A program made the position numbers and the translations under genes. Of a stretch of DNA of 7,625 nt, positions 1 to 6,422 are shown piece by piece. The stretch is from Pseudobdellovibrio sp. Lineage in GTDB: Bacteria > Bdellovibrionota > Bdellovibrionia > Bdellovibrionales > Bdellovibrionaceae. The DNA lies in the NCBI GenBank assembly GCA_025449725.1, contig JANWIU010000107.1, positions 1 through 7,625 of the forward strand, written 5' to 3'. The notes under the pieces were generated by a model. The model was given only the letters and a program-made list of their open reading frames with translations. It ran no database searches and had not been told where the DNA came from. Positions within the stretch are counted from its first letter, which is position 1; each line of letters opens with the position of its first letter.

Positions 1-1
1 C

Positions 2-307
2 CCCAACAGTTTTGTCGGAACGATGAATATTAACGATAGAAAAATCGAAAAGTTTTACCAAAATGCCACAACGAATTTTAAAGGGGAAGCTTGTGGAAGT
101 GTACAGAAACTGGATGATTCAAATTTACTGGTCTTTCACAGTAATTGCCCTTTAATCCCCGGCATTAGAACCAAAGGGCCCTCTATTGAATTTGTGAACT
201 TAAAGAATAAAAGTGCCGAGACGTTGAACCTAACCCATGACTGTGTATTTCCGGATTTACGCATTGTAAAGGTAGGCGCATATCTTCAAAGAAACATCGG
301 GCGATAA
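2..307 (+). CDS. 3' end of a gene paralogous to the downstream lipoprotein (partial, open at left edge)
   Basis: No family is recognised. The reading frame has no stop between the left edge and the TAA at 305-307, so the gene very probably begins outside the window. An ATG at 23 is available, but it lacks a clear Shine-Dalgarno, and similarity to the next gene begins a few residues upstream of it. From the ATG the peptide has 94 residues. Its C-terminal part aligns with the end of the 357-residue protein next door: CGSV, then LLVFHSNC against MILIVHSHC, then an F..NK.SE.L stretch. The two aligned cysteines are 18 positions apart in both proteins. A further Cys (residue 74 from the ATG) has no partner in the paralog. 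I infer a secreted or lipid-anchored protein with a possible disulfide, but its N-terminus is not visible. It ends immediately before the next ATG, so the pair is probably co-transcribed and translationally coupled. Confidence 0.72.
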   Translation, partial: PNSFVGTMNINDRKIEKFYQNATTNFKGEACGSVQKLDDSNLLVFHSNCPLIPGIRTKGPSIEFVNLKNKSAETLNLTHDCVFPDLRIVKVGAYLQRNIGR

Positions 308-355
308 ATGAAAATTCTTCTGTTGGCATTTTTGATCGTGAACCTTAGCTCCTGC
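308..355 (+). other. Lipoprotein signal peptide with lipobox ending at Cys16
   Basis: Residues 1-16 read as a type II signal peptide: a Lys at position 2, a hydrophobic core from Ile3 to Leu13, then L-S-S-C. Cleavage would leave Cys16 as the diacylated N-terminal residue. The +2 residue is Ala, not Asp, so the classical inner-membrane retention signal is absent. Outer-membrane sorting is plausible if this is a diderm bacterium. The assignment is by motif reading only. Confidence 0.8.
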
Positions 356-1381
356 GCCAGCTCAAGACAGCAAGCTGTGAATCACTTTGCATTACCAGTT
401 AACATTGACGCTGCGAACACTTTTAATAAAAATGAAATTCAATACTTATCGACGAACTGTGTTCTTTACGACCTGAAATCAACTAAATCTTACAACTTTC
501 GCGGTAACCTCTGCTCCTTTACCGAGGAAGGAAAATTGCTGCACTTTAGCGGCATTACTTTAATTGAATTAGATGCCGCCCGAAACTCCCGATTTATTGC
601 TACAGGTCTGAATTTGCGAGAGACTCTTTCCGTTTCCCGAGATCAATCTGAAATTCTGACCGTTGAGTCAGAACTCTGGAAAGATGAAAATCATAACTGT
701 TACTCAAGCGATAAGTTGCTCGTACTGAATCAAAATGGAAAAATAACCAAGAGCTTCAGCGTAACGGGCTTTCTCACTCATCTTCCCCTTTTTAAAGCTG
801 TGAGCAACTTAAGTCCCGCCACTCAGAAGGACTGTCAACCATCCTCAAAAATAATAACACAAATGCGGGATTTTTCAGAATTTTACTATGGGGAATCCGC
901 CATCCAAAAAGGTTATATGGCTTTCGACAAGAATAACCGAAGACTCTTCATTTTCGATAATAACTTAAAAGTTGTTAAACTTCATACGGAAACTGACAGA
1001 GTTTTAAGATCCCCTGTTCAGTCGGAAAAAAACAAACTAATTTTTTATGAAGCTTATAAAAAAGAATCGTCATCCACTTATCTTTCACGATTAGTTCGAT
1101 ATGACGTTAACTCTGAAACCTATGAAGAAATTTATAGCTCCACGTTGGAACTGGCAAGTGAATACGATTGCGGATCTGTTTCGCTTTTAAACCCCGGAAT
1201 GATTCTTATCGTACATAGTCATTGTATTTCAGCCCCACAATCAAATATTTTCTTTACCGAAAAAATTGACTTCGAAAACAAAACTAGCGAAATCCTAAAA
1301 GTTAACGCACTTTTCACACCATCAACTGCAACCCCGGTGTATCACGCTGAAGGACTACTCAAGCTTTTACTACCTCCTTAA
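308..1381 (+). CDS. Predicted lipoprotein of unknown function, second of a tandem paralogous pair
   Basis: The 357-residue product starts with a short charged end (MK), a hydrophobic run (residues 3-13) and a lipobox-like LSSC, giving lipidated Cys16 followed by Ala-Ser-Ser. This indicates export and signal peptidase II processing, with membrane anchoring outside the cytoplasm. The mature part has six more cysteines (51, 69, 131, 176, 288, 306), an even number that would allow disulfides in an oxidising compartment. Short hydrophobic strands alternate with polar turns, for example KLLVLNQNGK near 136 and RLFIFDNNLKVV near 212. This is reminiscent of beta-propeller blades, but no family signature is visible. 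The ATG directly abuts the TAA of the preceding gene and has only a weak upstream ribosome site, so coupled translation is likely. The C-terminal region is homologous to that preceding gene. The coding sequence is AT-rich in places (57 G+C in 180 bases at 901-1080, counted by hand). Function is unknown. Confidence 0.87.
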   Translation: MKILLLAFLIVNLSSCASSRQQAVNHFALPVNIDAANTFNKNEIQYLSTNCVLYDLKSTKSYNFRGNLCSFTEEGKLLHFSGITLIELDAARNSRFIATGLNLRETLSVSRDQSEILTVESELWKDENHNCYSSDKLLVLNQNGKITKSFSVTGFLTHLPLFKAVSNLSPATQKDCQPSSKIITQMRDFSEFYYGESAIQKGYMAFDKNNRRLFIFDNNLKVVKLHTETDRVLRSPVQSEKNKLIFYEAYKKESSSTYLSRLVRYDVNSETYEEIYSSTLELASEYDCGSVSLLNPGMILIVHSHCISAPQSNIFFTEKIDFENKTSEILKVNALFTPSTATPVYHAEGLLKLLLPP

Positions 1382-1386
1382 CTCAT

Positions 1387-2475
1387 TCATTGAACTGAAT
1401 ATTTGAGTGCGAAAATCCAATCCCGAACCGGTTTCTGTTCATAAAAACCAATGACCTTATTACAGTAATGTTCTTCCTTTAAAATGCGGTCCAATTGCGG
1501 CCATAACCCATTGTCTACATTCCTGATAGTCTTAAGCATTTTCCAAGTTTGAGAGGGCGTTGATTCAAAACATCCTTCGGGCAATTCCGGCCGCCTTGTA
1601 AAAATCCCCATTAGCTGCCGGACTATCAGCCTAAAAAACAAAACCGAAATGGGCGGTCGCAAGACAATGATTAAATCCGCTTTTTTCATTCGGTCTTCTA
1701 AGATTTTAAGGGGGCCAAGCCCATCGATTATCCATTCGGCTGACTGAGAAATATCAGTAAGAATGGTGCGCGTTTCATCGGGATTTCTCCACTTTAATCC
1801 GGCGAGATACTGAATACTGTCGACATGAAAAATCGGCAGCTGAAACAAATCTCTTAACTGAAGGCTGAGCGTTGTTTTTCCGGAACAGGAATTTCCGATA
1901 ACAGCGATCTTTCTGATTTTTTTCCGCGTGGTTTGAATGGCCAGCGTCGTACTGTCCAACAGTTCTTTGTCAGCTTTATCCAGCCTGAGATTTAGGGTTT
2001 TTGCAAAGGCATCCAAAGCTTTCGCGTACTGCTGTTTGTCGAAATAAAGCTTTCCGAGGTGCTGCAGGCAAAAATCTTCGTAATTCCAAAAAGCTTCGCT
2101 CTTTAAAGTTTGATGGTAACATTCCAAAAACCAGGTTTCTGCAATGGCCAGTTGCCGGTTACATCTATAGTTGTCAGCCCAGCGGATTTTGTTGACCAGC
2201 TTGGTCTTTTCATCAAAACCGAATCTATTAATCAGTTCATCGCTCAGTTTATAAAACTCATGAGCCTTGTCCGCGCGACGTAGCATTTTTAAATAGTTGG
2301 CAAGGTAACCTAACTTTGAAACCAGAAGCTTCGCATCTGCGGCGCTAAGTCCATTAATGTCTGTTTTCGAAATGAGCTCTGATTCTTTATCTACATAATC
2401 AGTCATGGCCTGCGGATCTTTAGGCCGCGCTTTTAATTCTTCGTCGTAAAAAAAATCAAGATCAGACTTTTTCAC
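1387..2475 (-). CDS. TPR-like N-terminal region fused to a FlaR/adenylate-kinase-like P-loop protein
   Basis: The 362-residue product has two parts. Residues about 45-180 are helical with TPR-like spacing, clearest at GKLYFDKQQYAKALDAFAKT (141-160). Residues 187-362 form a P-loop NTPase: a Walker A motif GNSCSGKT (194-201) after a hydrophobic strand, a substrate-side FHVDS (216-220), an EWIIDG strand (247-252), LIIVLRPP (268-275) and a RPELPEGCFES stretch (295-305). This order matches the family annotated as 'topology modulation protein' FlaR, which resembles adenylate and shikimate kinases and normally stands alone at about 170-190 residues. The substrate is unknown; the helical region may bind a partner. 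Translation starts at a GTG directly preceded by an in-frame TAA, so no earlier start is possible; the next in-frame Met is residue 24. The GTG lies inside the last 14 nt of the upstream paiB-like gene, implying coupling. Its stop is 5 nt from the convergent lipoprotein gene. Confidence 0.85.
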   Translation of the reverse strand: MKKSDLDFFYDEELKARPKDPQAMTDYVDKESELISKTDINGLSAADAKLLVSKLGYLANYLKMLRRADKAHEFYKLSDELINRFGFDEKTKLVNKIRWADNYRCNRQLAIAETWFLECYHQTLKSEAFWNYEDFCLQHLGKLYFDKQQYAKALDAFAKTLNLRLDKADKELLDSTTLAIQTTRKKIRKIAVIGNSCSGKTTLSLQLRDLFQLPIFHVDSIQYLAGLKWRNPDETRTILTDISQSAEWIIDGLGPLKILEDRMKKADLIIVLRPPISVLFFRLIVRQLMGIFTRRPELPEGCFESTPSQTWKMLKTIRNVDNGLWPQLDRILKEEHYCNKVIGFYEQKPVRDWIFALKYSVQ

Positions 2476-3100
2476 TTAGATTTTTCTTCATCAGATTTGC
2501 AATTTCAGCGCTCATGTCGTCAGTGCGGGAGGCTAAACCCTCTATCACTCCCTGCTGATCAATTGCAGGTCGGCTTTGCGCCAGTTTAAATTTAGCCTCG
2601 ATTTTTGAGGGCTGAATTTCAAATGCCACAATCGCTGATTCCAATAGCGCCGGTTCTTTAAGATCCGCAGGAAGGTCAAACCGCCACCCATCCGGTCCTT
2701 GAATCTCAAACTCTTTGGTGAGCTCAGCCAGGTTCTTACAAATGGCATGAAACGAATGTTCAAATTTTAATTTTCCCGATGCGTGAATGACACAGTAATT
2801 CCAAGTCGGCACATCCCGGCCCGATTTATACCAAACCGGCGAAATATAAGTATGCGGACCGTTATAAACGACGGTTACATCAGAACTTTCTTTCAAATAT
2901 TTAACATGGGGATTTCTAAGAGCCAAATGGCCGCGGATGGAAGTGATTTTATTATTTACAACTTCTGTTACGACAGGAACGTGAGTGATAAACGGCTGAC
3001 CATCTGAAGTTACCGAGATCAAATTTACAAATGGATAAGCTTTTACAAGGTCCGCAATTTGATTGTCGCTTTTAGACTTTGCGTACTCAGGGATATACAT
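2462..3100 (-). CDS. PaiB-family FMN-binding split-barrel protein
   Basis: This 212-residue protein is a close match in order and length to the PaiB family (FMN-binding negative transcriptional regulator; PAI 2 protein in Bacillus). Diagnostic blocks are the MYIP start, YPF (22-24), RGHLALRNPH (56-65), GPHTYISPVWY (81-91), VPTWNY (97-102) and a C-terminal ...EAKFKLAQSRP (168-178). The last corresponds to the usual 'EGKxKLSQNRP' signature, with Ala and Ser at usually Gly and Asn positions. The fold is a pyridoxamine-oxidase-like split barrel, normally a dimer. In Bacillus, PaiB affects protease and sporulation gene expression, but the biochemical role elsewhere is poorly defined and no paiA acetyltransferase is seen here. 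Its ATG shares one base with the rlmB stop (TAATG), with only a purine-rich stretch upstream, so reinitiation is likely. Its end overlaps the next gene by 14 nt. Family assignment is firm; regulatory function is not. Confidence 0.92.
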   Translation of the reverse strand: MYIPEYAKSKSDNQIADLVKAYPFVNLISVTSDGQPFITHVPVVTEVVNNKITSIRGHLALRNPHVKYLKESSDVTVVYNGPHTYISPVWYKSGRDVPTWNYCVIHASGKLKFEHSFHAICKNLAELTKEFEIQGPDGWRFDLPADLKEPALLESAIVAFEIQPSKIEAKFKLAQSRPAIDQQGVIEGLASRTDDMSAEIANLMKKNLSEKV

Positions 3101-3945
3101 TACTTTTTCTTAGTCCACTGGCGTTTGGTTTCTGCCATCGCCAAAGCTGCGGACACAGAAACATTGTAACTGGCGGCCGCTGATGCTTGCGGAATACTGA
3201 CCAGCTCATCACAGGCTTTTTCCGTTGGGCTACGAAGCCCTTTGTCTTCAGAGCCCAGGACCCATACAACTCGCTCTGGAATATTAAGATCGTAAATTGT
3301 TTTAGTGGCTTTGTGAGAAAGGCCAAACACCCAGAAGCCGGCTTTTTTCAGCCCTTCAAAAGGAGTGCTGAACTGATTCGTTCTGTGAACCGGAACATGT
3401 TCGGCCCCGCCACTGGCAACTTTATGAACTGTTGCTGTCAGTCCCACCGCACGGTCCTCCGGAATAATGATCCCTTGAACACCCATAAGCCAGCTGGTTC
3501 TAAGAATGGCTCCTAAATTTTGAGTGTCTTCAACGCCGTCCAGGGCAACGACCATTCCGTGCTCTTCCCAGCCGAAATTCTGATAATCAAACTCCAGGGT
3601 CTCGCTTGAAAACGCAACCGCACCTTGATGAGATTTGCAGATTTCAAATAACTGAGGCTCAGACTTTTCTTCAATTTTTATTCTTTTAGTTTGTAACAGA
3701 TCGGCCAGTTCACGAAGATCAGCAGAAGATTTCCAGTTTGCCTGCAAAAGCACGGTTTCTACAGTCTTAGGACGTGTATTCAATAACTCAATGATTGCAT
3801 GTGTACCGGCCACCTGTCGCCAACTGCGAGGATACTGCAGTTTTTCAGTTTTGCCGCGAGGAGAGCCTTCAAACGGAGCCGGTCTTCCTTTAGGTTGCGG
3901 TTTAGAGTTACGGGAAGGTCTGTTGTTGAAAGTATTTTTTTTCAT
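3100..3945 (-). CDS. rlmB: 23S rRNA (guanosine-2'-O-)-methyltransferase RlmB, SpoU/TrmH family
   Basis: The product methylates a ribose 2'-OH in the 23S rRNA peptidyl-transferase region (G2251 in E. coli) using S-adenosylmethionine. The 281-residue protein has a basic, Pro/Arg/Lys-rich tail (1-40), an RNA-binding substrate domain beginning VAGTHAIIELL (45-55), and a C-terminal SPOUT knot with all three motifs. Motif 1 is LDGVEDTQNLGAILRT (135-150), with the conserved Asn143 and Arg149. Motif 2 is GSEDKGLR (231-238). Motif 3 is IPQASAAASYNVSVSAALA (251-269). Typical RlmB is about 245 residues, and the extra length is the N-terminal tail. The ATG shares a base with the pyrF stop (TAATG) and lacks a strong Shine-Dalgarno. 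The exact target nucleotide is inferred from the family; a related TrmH-group enzyme with another guanosine target cannot be excluded from sequence alone. Confidence 0.92.
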   Translation of the reverse strand: MKKNTFNNRPSRNSKPQPKGRPAPFEGSPRGKTEKLQYPRSWRQVAGTHAIIELLNTRPKTVETVLLQANWKSSADLRELADLLQTKRIKIEEKSEPQLFEICKSHQGAVAFSSETLEFDYQNFGWEEHGMVVALDGVEDTQNLGAILRTSWLMGVQGIIIPEDRAVGLTATVHKVASGGAEHVPVHRTNQFSTPFEGLKKAGFWVFGLSHKATKTIYDLNIPERVVWVLGSEDKGLRSPTEKACDELVSIPQASAAASYNVSVSAALAMAETKRQWTKKK

Positions 3946-4649
3946 TAGCTGCAGCTTTCAAGAATTTCATAAATTGTTTTTCTGGGATCGTGTGCTTGTA
4001 AAATTGGCCGGCCTATAACAAGTGCAGAAGCTCCGGCTTTGATCGCCTGCTTCGGTGTCATCACCCGCATTTGATCTTCTGACTGAATGTGAATCTGGTC
4101 GGTTGAAAGCCTTATTCCAGGAGTCACTTTAAAAATTTCAGGGTAATTTAAATATTCAAGTTCATGTCCTGAGCAAACAAGTCCACGCAAACCGGAATTA
4201 TAAACTTCCTGTGTGAGGCTTCTGACATGATTTTCAACGGACCATGAATGAAAACTGGCCGGCATTGAATTCTGACTCCAACTGGTTAGCACTGTCACAG
4301 CTAAAATTTTAAAGGGCCGAATTTGATTGAGTTCCATCTCAAGCTTATGAAGTTCACGTAATGCTTCTTTGCCAGCTAAGGCATGAACTGTTACCAGCGT
4401 TGCGCCGGCTTCAAAACTGGCTTTAACAGCGGCAACCATTGTAGACGGAATATCAAAATATTTATTATCAACGAATACAGGAGCAACTTCAGCCACTTCC
4501 GAAACGAGACCGGCTCCGTAACGGTTAACTAAACGAGGACCCAGTTTTACGCCGCCGACAAGATCACCGATGTGATCCAAAATTTTGAAAGCGTCTTCCT
4601 TTGAATCCACGTCCAGAGCTAAAATTAGAGGGTTTTTTAAAATTCGCAT
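3945..4649 (-). CDS. pyrF: Orotidine 5'-phosphate decarboxylase
   Basis: PyrF converts OMP to UMP, the last step of de novo pyrimidine synthesis, in the cytosol. The 234-residue length is typical of bacterial enzymes. Visible motifs in TIM-barrel order are LALDVDS (10-16, substrate-contact Asp13), GVKLG (33-37, Lys35) and the catalytic D-x-K-x-x-D box as DNKYFDIP (61-68: Asp61, Lys63, Asp66). These are followed by VTVHA (86-90), TPGIR (176-180, start of the phosphate-gripping loop) and VIGRPI (211-216). All catalytic residues appear intact. The ATG is directly preceded by an in-frame TAG, so no longer form exists; a GGGA four bases upstream is a weak ribosome site. The gene follows proS after 36 nt, the only real gap in the cluster, and its TAA overlaps the rlmB start by one base. 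No other pyrimidine genes are in the window. Confidence 0.96.
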   Translation of the reverse strand: MRILKNPLILALDVDSKEDAFKILDHIGDLVGGVKLGPRLVNRYGAGLVSEVAEVAPVFVDNKYFDIPSTMVAAVKASFEAGATLVTVHALAGKEALRELHKLEMELNQIRPFKILAVTVLTSWSQNSMPASFHSWSVENHVRSLTQEVYNSGLRGLVCSGHELEYLNYPEIFKVTPGIRLSTDQIHIQSEDQMRVMTPKQAIKAGASALVIGRPILQAHDPRKTIYEILESCS

Positions 4650-4685
4650 CTATTCCCAATCGTGTTCTAAAAGCTTCTTACCCGG
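4650..4685 (-). other. 36-nt proS-pyrF intergenic spacer
   Basis: This is the only non-coding gap within the minus-strand cluster. It contains an AAGCTT-centred imperfect palindrome and the weak GGGA ribosome site for pyrF. There is no GC-rich stem followed by a T run, so it does not look like an intrinsic terminator, and I could not read a convincing promoter in it. Read-through from proS into pyrF is the simplest interpretation. Confidence 0.5.
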
Positions 4686-6422
4686 TTAATTTCCTAAAAG
4701 TTCAAACACCTTTTGAACGACGGCTTCTTTAGACAGTTTAAAAACTTCTTTGGTTTTTCGATTCACAACTTCAATCTGATTTCCTTCAAGGCCCTTTTTG
4801 CCGACGACAATCCGGACCGGGAAACCCAACAGGTCTGCATCTTTAAATTTAAAACCCGGGCGCTCGTCCCGGTCATCAACAAGGACTTCCCATTTTCTGG
4901 ACTCAATTTCTTTCGTCAACACGTCAACGTATCCGGAAGCCACTTCGTCTTTAGGATCTAAATGGCAAATGTGAACATGATAAGGAGTGATTGCTTTTGG
5001 CCAAATGATTCCATCTTGGTCGTGACTTTGTTCAATACAGGCCTGAACCGTGCGCGTAACGCCGATACCGTAGCAGCCCATTTCGTAAAACTGTGATTTA
5101 CCGTTTTTATCCAGGAAAACGCCATTCATCTTCTTCGCGTATTTTTGACCGAGATAAAATACATGCCCCACTTCAATGCCACGGAATGGCTTTAGTCGAC
5201 CGTCCGATTCAGGGCACTTATCACCTTCGCGGGCCATACGTAGATCGACAATTTGAGTGATCTGAAAATCACGGCCGTGATTTACGTTTTTAAGGTGAAA
5301 GCCATCTTCATTGGCGCCAACGATATAGTTTTTCAAAGGTAGAACGCCGTTATCAGCATAAATCGGAATTTTTAGCCCAACAGGTCCGCAAGAGCCAGGG
5401 CTTGCGCCGGTCACTTCTTTAACCTCTTCATCTGTTAACATCAGAGGCGGATTCGTCATCTTAAGTAAATTTTTAACTTTAATCGGATTCACTTCGTCGC
5501 TACCGCGCAGTAGGACAGCAAAAGCCTTCAAAGATTTATCTTTTGGGTCTAAACCTTCGTTCGCAGAAAAATAAAGAGTCTTAACTAATTCTATCGCTGC
5601 AACTCCTGTGAATTTTTCAAGATCCGCTATCGTTTTTTGACCCGGAGTCGGAAACTTTTCAACTGGAAGTTCTGAGGTGTGAGGAGAGACATACGGAACA
5701 GGATCTATCGCAGGGCAAACCTCGATATTGGCTGCAAACTGCGTTTTATCACTGACAAGCAAAGCGTCTTCGCCGGCATCTGCCAGCAACTGGAATTCAT
5801 GCGTTTGACTTCCACCGATGTTACCGGCATCTGCCTGAACAATACGGTACTGAAGGCCCAAACGGTCAAAAATACGCTGATAGGCTTTGTACATTTTGTC
5901 GTAAGTTTTAAGTGCGCCTTCCTGGTCAATATCAAAGCTGTAGGCATCTTTCATACTGAATTCACGGCCGCGCATTAAACCGAAGCGAGGGCGAATCTCG
6001 TCACGGTACTTAGTTTGGATCTGATAAATATTTTTCGGGAAATCACGGTAAGATTTCAATTCATGGCGAACATAGTCTACAACTGCTTCTTCGTGAGTAG
6101 CCGCCAGACAGAAATCGTGGTTATTTCGGTTTTTGAATTTTAAAAGACCGGCACCCATTTCTCCCCAACGGTTTGTCTCTTCCCACAATTCGCGTGGATG
6201 AACTACCGGCATCAGGATTTCAATCGCATCTTCTTTATTTAGCTCTTCACGCAAAATGTTTTCAAACTTACGAATAGCTTTCAATGCTAAGGCACCGTAT
6301 GTGTAAAGGCCCGGTGCCAACTTTTTTATAAAGCCGGCCCGTACCAATAATTTGTGAGAAGGAATTTCAGCGTCAGATGGCGCCTCTTTAAGCGTGAAGA
6401 TATGCGTTTTAGTCCACTTCAT
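4686..6422 (-). CDS. proS: Prolyl-tRNA synthetase, bacterial type with inserted editing domain
   Basis: ProS charges tRNA-Pro with proline (class II aminoacyl-tRNA synthetase, cytosolic dimer). At 578 residues it has the usual bacterial length. Class II motif 2 lies at about 137-163 (TKYRDEIRPRFGLMRGREF, then SMKDAYSF). Motif 3 is at 449-461 (GCYGIGVTRTVQA). Between them, about 218-390, is the INS domain that hydrolyses mischarged Ala-tRNA-Pro. Lys281 in ELVKTLYF sits where the E. coli editing lysine (K279) is found. The C-terminal anticodon-binding domain starts about 478 and includes the DDRDERPGFKFKDADLLG stretch (516-533). A small His/Cys-rich patch (HVHICH, 482-487) begins that domain and may be only a lineage variation. 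The start is well supported: GAGG lies seven bases upstream, and the ATG overlaps the stop of the response-regulator gene as ATGA. Confidence 0.97.
   Translation of the reverse strand: MKWTKTHIFTLKEAPSDAEIPSHKLLVRAGFIKKLAPGLYTYGALALKAIRKFENILREELNKEDAIEILMPVVHPRELWEETNRWGEMGAGLLKFKNRNNHDFCLAATHEEAVVDYVRHELKSYRDFPKNIYQIQTKYRDEIRPRFGLMRGREFSMKDAYSFDIDQEGALKTYDKMYKAYQRIFDRLGLQYRIVQADAGNIGGSQTHEFQLLADAGEDALLVSDKTQFAANIEVCPAIDPVPYVSPHTSELPVEKFPTPGQKTIADLEKFTGVAAIELVKTLYFSANEGLDPKDKSLKAFAVLLRGSDEVNPIKVKNLLKMTNPPLMLTDEEVKEVTGASPGSCGPVGLKIPIYADNGVLPLKNYIVGANEDGFHLKNVNHGRDFQITQIVDLRMAREGDKCPESDGRLKPFRGIEVGHVFYLGQKYAKKMNGVFLDKNGKSQFYEMGCYGIGVTRTVQACIEQSHDQDGIIWPKAITPYHVHICHLDPKDEVASGYVDVLTKEIESRKWEVLVDDRDERPGFKFKDADLLGFPVRIVVGKKGLEGNQIEVVNRKTKEVFKLSKEAVVQKVFELLGN

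Noticed and set aside
1368..1381. Perfect Shine-Dalgarno-like AAGGAGGT on the minus strand at the end of the lipoprotein gene, followed by a TTG
   Set aside because: The TTG opens only a six-codon frame before a stop, inside the coding sequence of the opposite gene. It is most simply a chance consequence of the plus-strand codons for Leu-Pro-Pro.
1385..1400. Short inverted repeat ATTCA...TGAAT between the convergent genes, considered as a bidirectional terminator
   Set aside because: The stem is only 5 bp, AT-rich and without a following T tract, so it would be too weak.
1630..1690. Hydrophobic stretch in the TPR-kinase (residues about 268-292) considered as a membrane segment
   Set aside because: It is interrupted by several Arg residues and two prolines, and coincides with the expected strand-helix of the P-loop kinase fold.
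3087..3326. 79-codon minus-strand frame overlapping rlmB, and similar open frames opposite proS, rlmB and paiB
   Set aside because: They lie fully inside well-supported genes, show no recognisable motifs and lack ribosome sites. They are shadow frames.
3947..3956. Perfect 10-bp palindrome AGCTGCAGCT at the pyrF-rlmB junction
   Set aside because: It encodes the Ser-Cys-Ser end and first stop-codon bases of pyrF, does not extend into a longer stem, has no loop and has no T run. There is nothing to support an operator or terminator.
4007..4015. GGCCGGCC palindrome and nearby GCCGGC elements in pyrF
   Set aside because: They fall within conserved codons (including the Gly-Arg-Pro of the VIGRPI motif) and have no repeat pattern suggesting a regulatory site.
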